From positions 434,001 through 498,000 of the forward strand of contig NZ_PGEZ01000001.1 of NCBI RefSeq assembly GCF_002797495.1: 64,000 nucleotides of DNA. The letters are read 5' to 3'. Under the pieces are notes generated by a model. It ran no database searches, had not been told where the DNA came from, and saw only the letters and a program-made list of their open reading frames with translations. The stretch comes from Mumia flava (GTDB lineage Bacteria > Actinomycetota > Actinomycetes > Propionibacteriales > Nocardioidaceae). Within the stretch, counting starts at the first letter, position 1. Each line of letters opens with the position of its first letter. A program made the position numbers and the translations under genes. Positions 31,402 to 42,543 of this stretch are shown one piece after another.

Positions 31402-33414
31402 TCAGGCGATGCCGACCTCGCGGGTCGCCTTCGCGTCGTCCGGCCCGATCTTGCGGGTCTTCCGCCCGTCGACGGTGACCGTGACCGCATCACCGCGCGC
31501 GGCGGTCACCCGCGCCTTGCCGACCACGTCGACGCGCTGACGGTCGCCGCGTGCCAGACGCCCGCTCCAGACGGTCGCGCCGTCGCTGTCGCGCACCTTG
31601 ACGCGGGTGGGCTGCCCGTCCTTGCCCCGGAGCACGAGGTGGTTCGTCGTGGGACCCGCCAGAGGCGCCATCGACTTCGGCTTGCTGCCCTCGACGGGCG
31701 CGGCCGGAGCGCTGTCGAGGTCCGCCGGACCTGCGGACCCGCCGCCGTCGGTGACGACGCGACCGATCCCCCACACGATCGCCAGCACCAGGACCGCGGC
31801 GACGATCGCCATCCAGCTCCGGCCGCCGCGGGCCGGGCGGATCGCACCGGTCCCGCTGCGCCGCTCGGCCTCGAAGACCAGGCGCGCCGGCACCGGGTCC
31901 GAGGCGTGCTGGGTGTCGAACGCCTCGACGAGCGGAGCAGGGTCGGTCCGCAGAGCCGACGCGAGCGTCCGTACGTGTCCGCGCGCGTAGAAGTCGCCGC
32001 CGCACGGACCCGGGTCGTCGTCCTCCAGCGACTCGATCACGTGCTCGCGGACCTGGGTCCGCTCCGCCAGCGCGGCCACGGACAGACCGGCGTCCTCGCG
32101 CGCGGCCCGCAGGAGCGCGCCGAGGGACGGGCCGGGCTCCGGCTCGGGCTCGGGTGCGCTGCGCCGCCGGCCCCAGACCGTACGGCTGGGACGCGCGACC
32201 GCGTCGTCCGTCACCGTGTCGCCGGTCGCCGCGTCGGCCGTCACCACGTCGTCGGTGGCTGCCTCGGACCCCGCGCCCTCGGGCGCCGGCTGATCACGCA
32301 TCACGTCAGCGTCGTCCTCGGTCGCCGTGTCGCCGACGGGCTCGCCGGCCTCGACGGACGATCCGACCTTCCCGGGACCGAGGGCGCTGCTCGGCCACGT
32401 CCGCGGCTCCACCTTCTCGAGGACGAGCTCGGGTCGTCCTCCGACCGCACGCAGCGCGGTCACCGTTCGTACGTCTGGGTTCGCGGCGAGCGCCGTCGAT
32501 CCCTGGCTGCGGTGGACGTCGACGCGGCTCGGTCCGGCCGCGAGGGCCGGCGCGCTCACCGAGACGTCCTGCGGCTCGGCGGCTTCCACGAGCTCGGGTG
32601 CTGGCGCAGATGTCGTTCCCGCGCCACCCGACGGCGCCCCTCCGCCTGTCGGCTTCGCGCCATCAGTCGGCTTCCCGCCATCCTCCGGCTTCAGGCCAGC
32701 CTCCGGCTTCGCGCCGTCCTCCGGCTTCGTGCCGTCCTCCGGCTTCGCGCCGTCCTCCGACTTTGCGGCACCCGTCGGCGAAGCGTCGCCGACGATGTCG
32801 GCGGGCAGCTCACCGGTCTCCGGGTCCGAGTCGACCGCGCCTGCGCCGGCAGCATCGGCGGCCGGCGCCTCCACCACCGGCGGCTCCGGGACGACGACGA
32901 GGTCGGGATCACCGCTCAGGGTCGCGAGCACAGCAGCGGTGTCCTCGCGGCTCGCACGCACGGCGAGCCCGAGCGGGACCACGGACACCGAGCCGTCGTC
33001 GCCGACGACCTCGAGCGCACCGTCACGCAGCACACCACGCGACGGGACGAGCACGACGTGATCGACCTGCTCCCAGGGCAGACCGCGCCACGAGCGGCCG
33101 TGCCGGACCCGGATCCCGAGCCCGTCGGCCACCAGCAGCGGGCTGCGCGAGTCCACCCAGCCCCGCGCCGCGACGGCAGCGATCGCGGCCATCGTGACGA
33201 CGACGAGCAGCAGCGCAGGCGACTCGAACGCGCGCACCGTGTACGCGACGGCCAGCGCGGCCGACGCCAGCGCCACCAGCGCGAACACGCCGGTGCTGCG
33301 GCGGACCTCGAGCACCTCGTCGTGCGCGACCCGCACGTCGGACGTGGCCTCGTCGGCGCCCGACGTGACCGGGTCCTGCTCCACGGTCGTGGTTTTCTCC
33401 GGGCGACGACTCAT
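31402..33414 (-). CDS. RodZ-like helix-turn-helix membrane protein fused to N-terminal membrane/PH-like region
   Basis: A 670-residue protein in five parts. Residues 35-85 hold two membrane helices; 86-165 look like a PH-like domain (DGLGIRVRHGRSWRGLPWEQV); 165-425 are disordered, with KPEDG-type repeats at about 218-258; 428-500 form a RodZ-type HTH (SLGALLRAAREDAGLSVAAL, YARGHVRTLASAL); 533-555 is a single helix (SWMAIVAAVLVLAIVWGIG) followed by a DUF4115-like beta domain (LVLRGKDGQPTRVKVRDSDG). RodZ proteins link the cytoskeleton to wall synthesis. The gene follows ftsK by one base. I read it as a PH-like membrane protein and RodZ in one chain. Confidence 0.85.
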   Translation of the reverse strand: MSRRPEKTTTVEQDPVTSGADEATSDVRVAHDEVLEVRRSTGVFALVALASAALAVAYTVRAFESPALLLVVVTMAAIAAVAARGWVDSRSPLLVADGLGIRVRHGRSWRGLPWEQVDHVVLVPSRGVLRDGALEVVGDDGSVSVVPLGLAVRASREDTAAVLATLSGDPDLVVVPEPPVVEAPAADAAGAGAVDSDPETGELPADIVGDASPTGAAKSEDGAKPEDGTKPEDGAKPEAGLKPEDGGKPTDGAKPTGGGAPSGGAGTTSAPAPELVEAAEPQDVSVSAPALAAGPSRVDVHRSQGSTALAANPDVRTVTALRAVGGRPELVLEKVEPRTWPSSALGPGKVGSSVEAGEPVGDTATEDDADVMRDQPAPEGAGSEAATDDVVTADAATGDTVTDDAVARPSRTVWGRRRSAPEPEPEPGPSLGALLRAAREDAGLSVAALAERTQVREHVIESLEDDDPGPCGGDFYARGHVRTLASALRTDPAPLVEAFDTQHASDPVPARLVFEAERRSGTGAIRPARGGRSWMAIVAAVLVLAIVWGIGRVVTDGGGSAGPADLDSAPAAPVEGSKPKSMAPLAGPTTNHLVLRGKDGQPTRVKVRDSDGATVWSGRLARGDRQRVDVVGKARVTAARGDAVTVTVDGRKTRKIGPDDAKATREVGIA

Positions 33415-33415
33415 G

Positions 33416-35959
33416 TCACTCCCCTCGCAGGGTCGCCAGGACCTCGTCGAGGTCGTCCGGCTTGATCAGCACGTCCCGGGCCTTCGACCCCTCGCTCGGG
33501 CCGACCACCCCTCGGGACTCCAGGATGTCCATCAGCCGTCCGGCCTTCGCGAACCCCACCCGCAGCTTGCGCTGCAGCATCGAGGTCGAGCCGAACTGCG
33601 TGTTGACGACGAGCTCGACCGCCTGGAGCACGAGGTCCAGGTCGTCGCCGATCTCGTCGTCGAGCTCCCGCTTCTGCGTCTGCGGTGCAGTGACGTCGTC
33701 GCGGTAGATCGGTTTCAGCTGGTCCTTGCAGTGCGCGACCACGTCGTGGATCTCGTTCTCGGTGATCCACGCGCCCTGCATCCGCAGCGACTTGTTGGCG
33801 CCCATCGGCAGGAACAGCCCGTCGCCGCCCCCGACCAGCTTCTCGGCGCCGGGCTGGTCCAGGATCACGCGGCTGTCGGCCAGCGACGACGTCGCGAACG
33901 CCAGCCGGCTCGGAACGTTGGCCTTGATCAGACCGGTGACCACGTCGACGCTGGGACGCTGGGTCGCGAGCACCAGGTGGATCCCGGCGGCGCGGGCGAG
34001 CTGCGTGATCCTCACGATCGCGTCCTCGACGTCCCGGGGCGCCACCATCATGAGGTCGGCGAGCTCGTCGACGACCACGAGCAGGTACGGGTACGGCGCC
34101 AGCTCGCGCTCGCTGCCGGGCGGCACCGTCACCGACCCGGCCCGTACGGCCTTGTTGAAGTCGTCGATGTGCCGGAAGCCGAAGTTCGCGAGGTCGTCGT
34201 AGCGCAGGTCCATCTCGCGCACGACCCACTGGAGTGCCTCGGCAGCCTTCTTCGGGTTCGTGATGATCTGCGTGATGAGGTGCGGGATCCCCTCGTACGC
34301 CGTCAGCTCGACGCGCTTGGGGTCGACGAGGATCATCCGGACCTCGTCCGGCGTGGCCCGCATCAGGATCGACGAGATCATCGAGTTGATGAAGCTCGAC
34401 TTGCCCGAGCCGGTGGCGCCGGCGACGAGCAGGTGCGGCATCTTCGCCATGTTGGCGACCACGAAACCGCCCTCGACGTCCTTGCCGAGCCCGACCACCA
34501 TCGGGTGGTGGTCGCCGCGTGCCTTGCCGGAGCGCAGCACGTCGCCGAGGGAGACGGTCTCCTTGTCGGTGTTCGGGATCTCGATGCCGATCGCGGACTT
34601 GCCGGGGATCGGCGAGAGGATCCGGACCTCGTTGGACGCCACGGCGTAGGAGATGTTCTTCGCGAGCGCGGTGATCTTCTCGACCTTCACACCCTGGCCG
34701 AGCTCGATCTCGTACCGCGTGACCGTGGGACCGCGGGTGTAGCCGGTGACCTCGGCGTCGACCTTGAACTCCTCCAGCACACCGGTGAGCCTCGTCACGA
34801 CGCTGTCGGACGCCGACGTGCGCGCCTTGTGCGGGGTGCCCTCGCGGAGCATCTCGTTCGGGGGGAGGGTGTAGACGACGTCCCCGGACAGCGCGAGCTG
34901 CTCGGCGCGCGCGGGCAGCGGCGTCATCGGCGGCATCTCGCCCGGGTGGTCGTCGGAGTCCTTGCCGGTGGAGCTGGCCGCCGTCACGCCCGCGGCGGTG
35001 ACCGGGACCTCGCTCGTGTCGTCGTCGGCACCGCCGCCGGTGACGACGGTCGGCTCGTCCGGCCCGTCGACGAGCGCGGTGTCGTACGGCTTGTCGGTGC
35101 CGTCGGGAGCGGTCCCGCCGTCCTTGCGGCGCTTGCGACGCGACGCCTTGGACCCGTCCGCGCCCTCGGGGTCGAGCTCGGCCTCGTCGTCGTGGCGGCG
35201 CCCGAGCAGCAGGTCGCGCCCGGCCCGCAGGCGGTCGGGGATGCGGTAGACCGGCGTCCCCGTGATCACGAGCAGCCCGAAGAACGCGAGCAGGACGAGC
35301 AGCGGCACCGTCACGTACGGGGTGCGGAACAGGTCGTCGAGGAGCTGGGAGACGAAGTAGCCGATCGCGCCACCGGCCTCGCGGACCGCCGCACCCCCCT
35401 CGTCGGAGGGCTTCGGGATCCCGTGCGAGATGGACACGATCCCGAGCACCCCACCGGCGAGCGACGTCCAGCCGATCACCTGCCGCCCGACCGGGCCGTT
35501 CTCGTCGGGGTGCCGCATCGTCCGCCAGGCGATCACGAACAGTGCGAGCGGGACCGACCAGCCGAGCAGCCCGACGCTCGCGATCACGGCCTCGCGAACC
35601 CCGTCGGTCACCGGACTCTCGACCTGCCACCACACGGCGGCGATGACGACGACACCGGCGCCGATCAGCCCGAGACCGACCCCGTCACGACGGTGCTCGG
35701 GCTCGAGATCGCGGGCGGCACCACCGATGCTGCGCAGGATCGCGCCGATCGTGCGGGCGATCCCCATCCAGACCGCGGCGATCGCGACGCCGACCGCGCG
35801 CAGGCCGCGGACGACCGGACCAGGACCGGCGGGCAGCGGCGGTGGAGCAGGCTGACGCTTGCTCGACCGGCTCCGCGACTGCGACCGGGCCTGGCCACCG
35901 GACGACCGCGACGACCTCTTGGAGGCCGACCGCGGCGGGGAAGACGTACGGCTCGCCAT
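33416..35959 (-). CDS. ftsK: DNA translocase FtsK/SpoIIIE
   Basis: An 847-residue translocase. After a basic Ser-rich start come four membrane helices (about 85-240), an acidic/variable linker, then the motor with Walker A VAGATGSGKSSF at about 512-523, Walker B ILVDPKRVELTAYEGIPHL preceded by the usual strand, LVVVDELADLMM, and the C-terminal gamma winged helix (LQRKLRVGFAKAGRLMDIL, GVVGPSEGSKARDVL) that reads KOPS-like polarity sites. It moves chromosomes at the division septum. ATG at 35959. Followed one base later by the RodZ-like gene. Confidence 0.96.
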   Translation of the reverse strand: MASRTSSPPRSASKRSSRSSGGQARSQSRSRSSKRQPAPPPLPAGPGPVVRGLRAVGVAIAAVWMGIARTIGAILRSIGGAARDLEPEHRRDGVGLGLIGAGVVVIAAVWWQVESPVTDGVREAVIASVGLLGWSVPLALFVIAWRTMRHPDENGPVGRQVIGWTSLAGGVLGIVSISHGIPKPSDEGGAAVREAGGAIGYFVSQLLDDLFRTPYVTVPLLVLLAFFGLLVITGTPVYRIPDRLRAGRDLLLGRRHDDEAELDPEGADGSKASRRKRRKDGGTAPDGTDKPYDTALVDGPDEPTVVTGGGADDDTSEVPVTAAGVTAASSTGKDSDDHPGEMPPMTPLPARAEQLALSGDVVYTLPPNEMLREGTPHKARTSASDSVVTRLTGVLEEFKVDAEVTGYTRGPTVTRYEIELGQGVKVEKITALAKNISYAVASNEVRILSPIPGKSAIGIEIPNTDKETVSLGDVLRSGKARGDHHPMVVGLGKDVEGGFVVANMAKMPHLLVAGATGSGKSSFINSMISSILMRATPDEVRMILVDPKRVELTAYEGIPHLITQIITNPKKAAEALQWVVREMDLRYDDLANFGFRHIDDFNKAVRAGSVTVPPGSERELAPYPYLLVVVDELADLMMVAPRDVEDAIVRITQLARAAGIHLVLATQRPSVDVVTGLIKANVPSRLAFATSSLADSRVILDQPGAEKLVGGGDGLFLPMGANKSLRMQGAWITENEIHDVVAHCKDQLKPIYRDDVTAPQTQKRELDDEIGDDLDLVLQAVELVVNTQFGSTSMLQRKLRVGFAKAGRLMDILESRGVVGPSEGSKARDVLIKPDDLDEVLATLRGE

Positions 35960-36020
35960 GGTCGCGAGCCTACGAGCCGCGGACCCCGATCCCCGGTATC
36001 ACACGCCGCGTGGAGCCCGG

Positions 36021-36042
36021 CCGATCCAGACTGTCAGATCGG
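36021..36042 (-). terminator. Short hairpin downstream of the nitrate operon
   Basis: CCGATC (36021-36026) and GATCGG (36037-36042) pair across a 10-base loop, 13 bases after the CbiX-type stop codon. It is a weak but well-placed terminator candidate between the nitrate operon and ftsK. Confidence 0.4.
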
Positions 36043-36055
36043 GGGGCGCGGCGGG

Positions 36056-36757
36056 TCAGGCCACCACGCGGCGGTCGTTCTCGGCCGTACGGAACCGGTC
36101 GACCACGAGCGACACCAGCCGGGGGTCCGGCGGCTCGACCCCGAGCAGCGGCGCCGAGACCAGGTCCGCGCCCGTCTCGTCGAGCCGGTCGCGGAACCAG
36201 CCGGGAGCGAGCAGGTACGAGGCGATCACCACCCGGCGCGCCGGGTCGGACGCCCGCAGGTCGGACACGACCCGATCGATCGGACGGCCCGGGCCGCCGA
36301 CGTGGCCGAGCCCGACCGGTCGCCCGAGCAGCGCCGCCAGCCGGTTGCGGGCGGAGTCGGTGTCGCGCAGCGCGCCGGCGTCGGACGACCCCGACGCGGC
36401 CAGCACGACCCGGTCGTCGTCGCGCAACCCGGCCTGCACCAGACGGTCGGCGAGCACCTCGGTGAGCACCGGCGAGGGCCCGAGCGGAGGCGCGACCACC
36501 ACGTCCTCGCGGCCCGCGACCGCCTCGGCGATGTCGACGTGCACGTGGAACCCGGCCGACAGCAGCAGCGGGACCACGACGGCCGGACCGTCCGTGGCGG
36601 CGACCACCTCGGCCACCTGCGGTTGCTGGACGTCGACGAAGGTCTCGGCGACGTCGACCGGCGCCAGCCGGTGGCGTACCGCCGCGACGAGTCCGCGGAT
36701 CGCAGCCTGGCCCGCGTCGCTGCGGGTCCCGTGGGAGCAGGCGATGAGCGTGGTCAT
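36056..36757 (-). CDS. CbiX/SirB-type sirohydrochlorin chelatase
   Basis: A 233-residue protein with the family start LIACSHGTRS (metal-binding His8 in the SHGT motif) and a central VVPLLLSAGFHVHVDIAEAV with the second His pair; the second half repeats the fold (VIASYLLAPGWFRDRL). It inserts a metal into sirohydrochlorin; in a nitrite reductase operon the product would be siroheme (Fe2+). It is the last gene, with GAGGAGGTGA just upstream of its ATG and a 12-base gap from the UROS gene. SirC/CysG-type methylase and dehydrogenase genes are not in the window. Confidence 0.9.
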   Translation of the reverse strand: MTTLIACSHGTRSDAGQAAIRGLVAAVRHRLAPVDVAETFVDVQQPQVAEVVAATDGPAVVVPLLLSAGFHVHVDIAEAVAGREDVVVAPPLGPSPVLTEVLADRLVQAGLRDDDRVVLAASGSSDAGALRDTDSARNRLAALLGRPVGLGHVGGPGRPIDRVVSDLRASDPARRVVIASYLLAPGWFRDRLDETGADLVSAPLLGVEPPDPRLVSLVVDRFRTAENDRRVVA

Positions 36758-36769
36758 CGCGTCACCTCC

Positions 36770-37875
36770 TCATGCCAGGCGCAGGCGGTAGCCACGCTTG
36801 ACCACCGTCTGCACCAACGGTCGACCGGCCAGCGCGTCGCGCAGCCGGGCCACGGCCACCTCGGCCGTGTGCGGGTCCGAGGAGCACCCGGGCAGGACCC
36901 GGAGCAGCGCCTCCCGCGACACCACGGCCCCGGGCACCTTCGCCATGGCCCGCAGCACCGCGAGCCCGTTCGGGGAGATCGAGAGCACCTCGTGGTCGAG
37001 CGTCGCGCACCGGGCCCGCAGCCGCAGCGCGCCCGCCTCGGTCGCGATCTCCTCGTGCTCGTCGCCGAGGTGCATGATCATGGCGCGGACCAGCGACCCC
37101 AGCCGCCCCCGGTCGGGGATCAGCGGGTCGAAGCCGATCGAGCGCAGCGGGTCGGCCGTCACCGGCCCGACCGCCGCGAGGGTGAGCGCGCCGTCCTTCT
37201 CGAGCCCGCGGATCGCCTCGAGGACCCCCTCGTCGCGCGCGGTCGACACCCACGCGGCCGACGCCGGGGCGGAGGTGAACGCGACCGCGTCGTAGCACCC
37301 CGCCGCGGTGTCGCGCACGGACTCGCGCACCGCCTCGGGATCCGGCGGCGGGCCCCAGCGGTAGACGACCAGGCCGTACGGGTCGGCGCCGGCGGCGCGC
37401 AGCCGCGACTCGAGCCCGTCGTCGCCGGCGCCGTGGTGCTGGACCGCGATCCGCAGGCCGTCGACGCCCTCGGTGACGAGGAACTCCGCGATCTCCGCCG
37501 ACGTCTCCGACTCCGCCACCCAGTCCGGGGTCAGGCCGGCCGCCTGGAGCGCGCCGCGGGCCTTCGGGCCGCGCGCGACCAGCCGGGTGCTCTCCAGCGC
37601 GGCGACGAGCTCGTCACCGATCCCCGAGGCCTCCGCCGTGTCGAGCCACGACCGGAAGCCGATGCCGGTGGTCACGACGACCACGTCGGCCCCGGTGCTG
37701 ATCAGCGCGCGGGTGCGCTCCATCAGCACCTCCTCGTCGATGTGCGACTCGACCCCGAGCGCGGACGCGACCGCGACCGACGCCCCGCGACGCCCGAGGG
37801 CGAGCGCGAGGTCGTCCGCACGGCGCTGCGCGGTCACCAGGACGGCGCAGCCGGCGAGGACGGGGCCGAGCGACG

Positions 37876-37879
<4 letters not shown>
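36770..37879 (-). CDS. Uroporphyrinogen-III synthase fused to winged-helix DNA-binding domain
   Basis: A 369-residue fusion. Residues about 1-265 are a HEM4 uroporphyrinogen-III synthase domain (VLVTAQRRADDLALALGRRG, VVVTTGIGFRSWLD, AVAFTSAPASAAW, LTLAAVGPVTADPL). Residues about 275-369 are an OmpR-type winged helix (LSISPNGLAVLRAMAKVPGA, HTAEVAVARLRDALAGRPLV, VKRGYRLRLA). The same fusion exists in mycobacteria (Rv0260c) and other actinobacteria and has been called a nitrate-response regulator candidate. It may both make the siroheme ring and regulate. ATGA overlap with nirD upstream. Confidence 0.88.
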
Positions 37880-38369
<490 letters not shown>

Positions 38370-38373
<4 letters not shown>

Positions 38374-41024
38374 GCGCGAACCTCCAGCGTGGTCCCGGCG
38401 ATCAGGGTCGCGCGCTCGTCTGCGGTGGCGGGTCGTCGCTGACCGCGCTCCGGGACGTACGCGAGATCCGGGTCCGGGGTGTCGGGGCTGTTCACGAAGC
38501 TGGCGAACTTCCGCAGCTTCTCGGGATCCGCGAGGGTGTCGGCCCACTCGTCGGAGTACCCGTCGACGTGCGCCGCCATCGCCGCGTCGAGATCGTCGGC
38601 GATCCCGAGACTGTCGTCGAGCACCACCGATCGTACGTGATCCATCCCGCCCTCGACGACGTCGAGCCAGGCGGCGGTGCGCTGGAGCCGGTCGGCGGTG
38701 CGCACGTAGTACATCAGGAACCGGTCGATCGCCCTCACGAGCTGCTCGGTCGTCAGGTCCTCGGCGAACAGCCGGGCGTGCTTCGGGGTGAAGCCGCCGT
38801 TGCCGCCGACGTAGAGGTTCCAGCCCGCGTCGGTCGCGATCACGCCCACGTCCTTGCCACGTGCCTCCGCGCACTCGCGAGCGCAGCCGGAGACGCCGAG
38901 CTTGATCTTGTGCGGGGAGCGCAGCCCGCGGTAGCGCAGCTCCAGCGCGATCGCGAGCGCGACGGAGTCCTGCACGCCGTAGCGGCACCAGGTCGACCCC
39001 ACGCACGACTTCACCGTCCGCAGCGCCTTGCCGTACGCGTGGCCGGACTCGAACCCGGCGTCGACCAGCCGCTGCCAGATCGCCGGCAGCTGCTCGATCC
39101 GAGCGCCGAACAGGTCGATCCGCTGACCGCCGGTGATCTTCGTGTAGAGCCCGAACTCCTCGGCGACCTGCCCGATCGCGATCAGTCCGGCGGGCGTCAC
39201 CTCGCCGCCGGGGATCCGCGGCACCACGGAGTACGTGCCGTCCTTCTGCATGTTGGCCATGACGTGGTCGTTCGTGTCCTGCAGCGACGCGGCCTCGCCG
39301 TCGAGCACGTGCCCCGCACCGAGGGACGCGAGGATCGACGCCACCACCGGACGGCAGATGTCGCAGCCGCGGCCCGTCCCGTGCTGGTCGACGAGCTCGG
39401 AGAAGGTGCGGATCCCGGTCACGCGCACGATGTCGAACAGCTGCGCGCGGCTCATCGCGAAGTGCTCGCACAGCGCGTTGCTGGTCTCGATCCCAGCCGC
39501 GGTCAGCTCGTCGTCGAGGAGCCGCTTGACCAGCGGGAGGCACGAGCCGCAGCTCGTCCCGGCCTTCGTGCAGCCCTTGACCGCACCGATGTCGTGGCAG
39601 GCCTCGCAGCCGTCGCCGCGCACCGCCCCGCGGATCTCGCCGGCGCTGACGTTGTTGCAGGAGCAGACGTTCGCGTCGTCGGGCAGCGCTCCCCCGCTGA
39701 CCGGGGTGACGCCGTCGGGGACCAGCCACGCGGTCGGGTCGGCGCCGAGCTCGCTGCCGACCAGCGGCCGCAGCGACGCGTACGCCTGGGCGTCGCCGAC
39801 CAGCATGCCGCCGAGCAGCGTGGAGGCGTCGTCGCTCATCACGAGCTTCTTGTAGACCCCGCCGACCGGGTCGGCGTAGACCACCTCGAGGCTGCCGTCG
39901 GTCGCGGCGAACGCGTCGCCGAAGCTCGCCACGTCCACGCCGAGCAGCTTGAGCTTGGTCGACATGTCCGCGCCGGTGAACGCGGCGTCCCCGCCGAGCA
40001 GCCGGTCCGCGACCACCTCGGCCATCGTGTAGCCCGGACCGACCAGCCCCCACGTGCGGCCGGCGACGTGCGCGACCTCGCCGATCGCGTAGATCGCCTC
40101 GTCGTCGGTCCGGCACGCCTCGTCGCAGGTGACGCCACCGCGCTCGCCGACCGACAGCCCGGCCGCGCGGGCCAGCTCGTCGCGCGGCCGGACACCGGTC
40201 GCGAACACGACCACGTCGACGTCCAGGTGGCCGCCGCCGTCGGCGAAGTCCATCCGGCTCACCCGGCCGTCGCGCCCGGCGCGGACCCGCGAGGTCGCGG
40301 TCGCGGTGCGGACCTGCACGCCCAGACCCTCGATGATCCGGCGCAGCGTCCGGCCGCCGGCCTCGTCGACCTGCATCGGCATCAGCCACGGCGCGAACTC
40401 GATCACCGTCGAGGAGGCGCCGAGCGCCTGGAGCGCACCCGCCGCCTCCAGGCCGAGCAGCCCGCCGCCGACCACGGCGCCGCGAACCGGGCGGCCGAGG
40501 CGGTCGGCGGCGTCGTTGACCCACTGCCGCAGCTCCGCGACGTCGTCGACGGTGCGGTAGACGAAGCAACCCGGAGTCTCCGAGCCCTCGACCGGCGGCA
40601 CCACCGCGTACGACCCGGTGGCCAGCACGAGCGCGTCGTAGCGGTAGTCGCGACCGCGGGCCCGGACCGTCCGCGCCTCCCGGTCGATCTCGTGGGCCTT
40701 GACGCCGCGGTGGAGCCGTACGCCGGGGGTCTGCCACAGCGACGGCTCGCCGAGCAGCAGCTCGTCAGGATCGCGGTCGGAGAAGAACGAGGTGAGCGCC
40801 ACCCGGTCGTACGGCGGTCGGCTCTCCTCGCCGAAGACGTCGATCGTCCACGCGTCCGTCGCGCCGCGCTCGACCAGGGCCTCCACGAGGCGGTGGGCGA
40901 CCATGCCGGCGCCGATCACGGCGAGGCGCCGGCGGTCGCGGACCGCCTCGGTGGTCTCGGAGATCTGCGTGCTCTCGTCCATGGCGTCGACAGTAGGAAT
41001 CGGAGATTTCGCGTTCTGTGTCAT
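38370..41024 (-). CDS. nirB: Nitrite reductase (NADH) large subunit NirB
   Basis: An 884-residue siroheme enzyme that reduces nitrite to ammonium with six electrons from NADH. Order: FAD/NADH reductase part (VIGAGMVAHRLVEAL, VVGGGLLGLEAAGAL), two BFD-type 2Fe-2S regions (VCSCNNVSAGEIRGAV ... GTSCGSC), then the siroheme/4Fe-4S half with CVGSTWC and GVSGCARECAEARGKDVG, the four cluster cysteines. The ATG at 41024 is preferred over the GTG at 41036 because GAAGGG lies about 11 bases before it and because the GTG overlaps the previous stop. Four bases separate it from the FAD reductase gene. Confidence 0.95.
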
Positions 41025-41028
41025 GGCG

Positions 41029-42543
41029 TTACGCACCCTTCACAACGGGCTCACGGGCATCGGAGGTCGCGTGTGAGGTCGGCTCGGTGCCGGGATCGTC
41101 GGGGTCGCTGGCCTGGAGCCAGTCGACGATCCCGCAGACCAGCGAGCGGCACCCGCCGCAGCCGGTCGTCGCGCGGGTGTCCGCGGCGAGCGCGTCGAGA
41201 CTGGTCGCACCGCAGTCCCACGCGTGCACCAGGTCGCGCTTGGTGACCCCGTTGCAGCGGCACACCGTGGTGCTGCCCGGCATCGTCGTCGGCGAGCCGG
41301 CCGAGGCCGGAGCCGCCCCGGCGGTCGGCGCGAGCAGCGCGAGCGGGTCCAGCGGCAGCACGCCGCGGCGACCGAACTGCACGCTCAGCGACGCGGCCAG
41401 GTCGGCCGAGCCGAGGCAGGTCATCCCGACGAGCTCGTCGCCCTCGACGACGACCTCGACGTAGCGGCGCGCCGACGCGTCGTTGAGCGTCAGGACTCGG
41501 GCGTCGCCGGCGTTCGAGGCCTTGCGCCCCATCGCGACCAGGCTGACCCCGGCGGCCTTCAGCCGCATCGCCGCGCCGTCGAGCTGGACCGGCACGGCCT
41601 CGCTCGCGACGCCGTCGACCAGCCGGCGCGCGAGCGACCGCGCCTGGTCCCATCCCGGCGCCACGAGCCCGGCGGTGCCCGACGGCGTCTGCGCGCAGTC
41701 GCCGATCGCATGCACCCGCGGGTCCCGCGTGGTGGCCAGGTCGTCGCCGACGACGATCCCGTGCGCGGTCTCCAGGCCGGCTGCCGCAGCCAGCGCCGTC
41801 TCCGGGACGGCGCCGCAGGCCAGCACCAGCAGGTCGGCGGCGAGCGTACGGCCGTCGTCGAGCACCACCGCGTCCACGTGGCCGTGCTCGTCGACGCCGA
41901 CCGAAGCCAGCGCCGCCTCGCCGTGGAACCCGATCCCGAGGTCCGCGACCGCGTCGGCCAGCAGCCGGCCGGGTTCGGGGTCGAGGTCGCGGTCGAGCAG
42001 GTGCCCGGCGAACGAGACCACGTCGACGTCGACACCTCGCAGCCGCATCCCGCAGGCCGCCTCGACCCCCAGAGGTCCCCCGCCGATCACGACGGCGCGG
42101 CGCGCGTTCAGGGCGGCCGCGGTGATCCCGCGGGCGTCGTCGACGCTGCGCAGCACGAACACCCCGCCGGGCAGTCCTTCGACCGCCGGCCCGTCCAGAC
42201 CAGGGACCCGCGGGACTCGCGCCCGGGCCCCCGTCGCGAGCACCAGGTGGTCGTACGGCCAGGTCTCGCCGCCGGCCGTGACCGTACGGGCGTCGCGGTC
42301 GATCGCGCTCACCGGCGCTCCGCGGCGCAGAGTGATGCCGCTCGGGCAGAGCAGCGAGAGGCCGGACAGGTCGGCCCGTCCGGCGACGAGCTCGGTGAGC
42401 AGGATCCGGTTGTACGGCTCGTACTCCTCCTCCCCCAGCACCACGACCTCGAACCGGCCGTCCCGGTCGTCCTTGATCAGCTCCTCGGCGAACCGGACCC
42501 CGACCATGCCGGCGCCGACCACCACCACACGCTGTCGCGTCAT
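41029..42543 (-). CDS. FAD-dependent reductase with BFD-like 2Fe-2S domain, electron donor of nitrate reductase
   Basis: A 504-residue protein that resembles the N-terminal half of NirB: VVVVGAGMVGVRFAEELI (FAD), PYNRILLTELVAGRADLSGL, AVVIGGGPLGVEAACGMRLRG (NADH), and a C-terminal 2Fe-2S domain (TVCRCNGVTKRDLVHAWDCG ... TTGCGGC). The position between the nitrate reductase and nirB genes, with ATGA coupling to the former, suggests it passes NAD(P)H electrons to the molybdenum enzyme as NasC/NasB-type subunits do. It could alternatively help NirB. Confidence 0.88.
   Translation of the reverse strand: MTRQRVVVVGAGMVGVRFAEELIKDDRDGRFEVVVLGEEEYEPYNRILLTELVAGRADLSGLSLLCPSGITLRRGAPVSAIDRDARTVTAGGETWPYDHLVLATGARARVPRVPGLDGPAVEGLPGGVFVLRSVDDARGITAAALNARRAVVIGGGPLGVEAACGMRLRGVDVDVVSFAGHLLDRDLDPEPGRLLADAVADLGIGFHGEAALASVGVDEHGHVDAVVLDDGRTLAADLLVLACGAVPETALAAAAGLETAHGIVVGDDLATTRDPRVHAIGDCAQTPSGTAGLVAPGWDQARSLARRLVDGVASEAVPVQLDGAAMRLKAAGVSLVAMGRKASNAGDARVLTLNDASARRYVEVVVEGDELVGMTCLGSADLAASLSVQFGRRGVLPLDPLALLAPTAGAAPASAGSPTTMPGSTTVCRCNGVTKRDLVHAWDCGATSLDALAADTRATTGCGGCRSLVCGIVDWLQASDPDDPGTEPTSHATSDAREPVVKGA

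Noticed and set aside
38568-41246. An 892-codon plus-strand frame antisense to nirB
   Set aside because: nirB is certain from its cluster cysteines and FAD motifs; the antisense frame has no motif or ribosome site.
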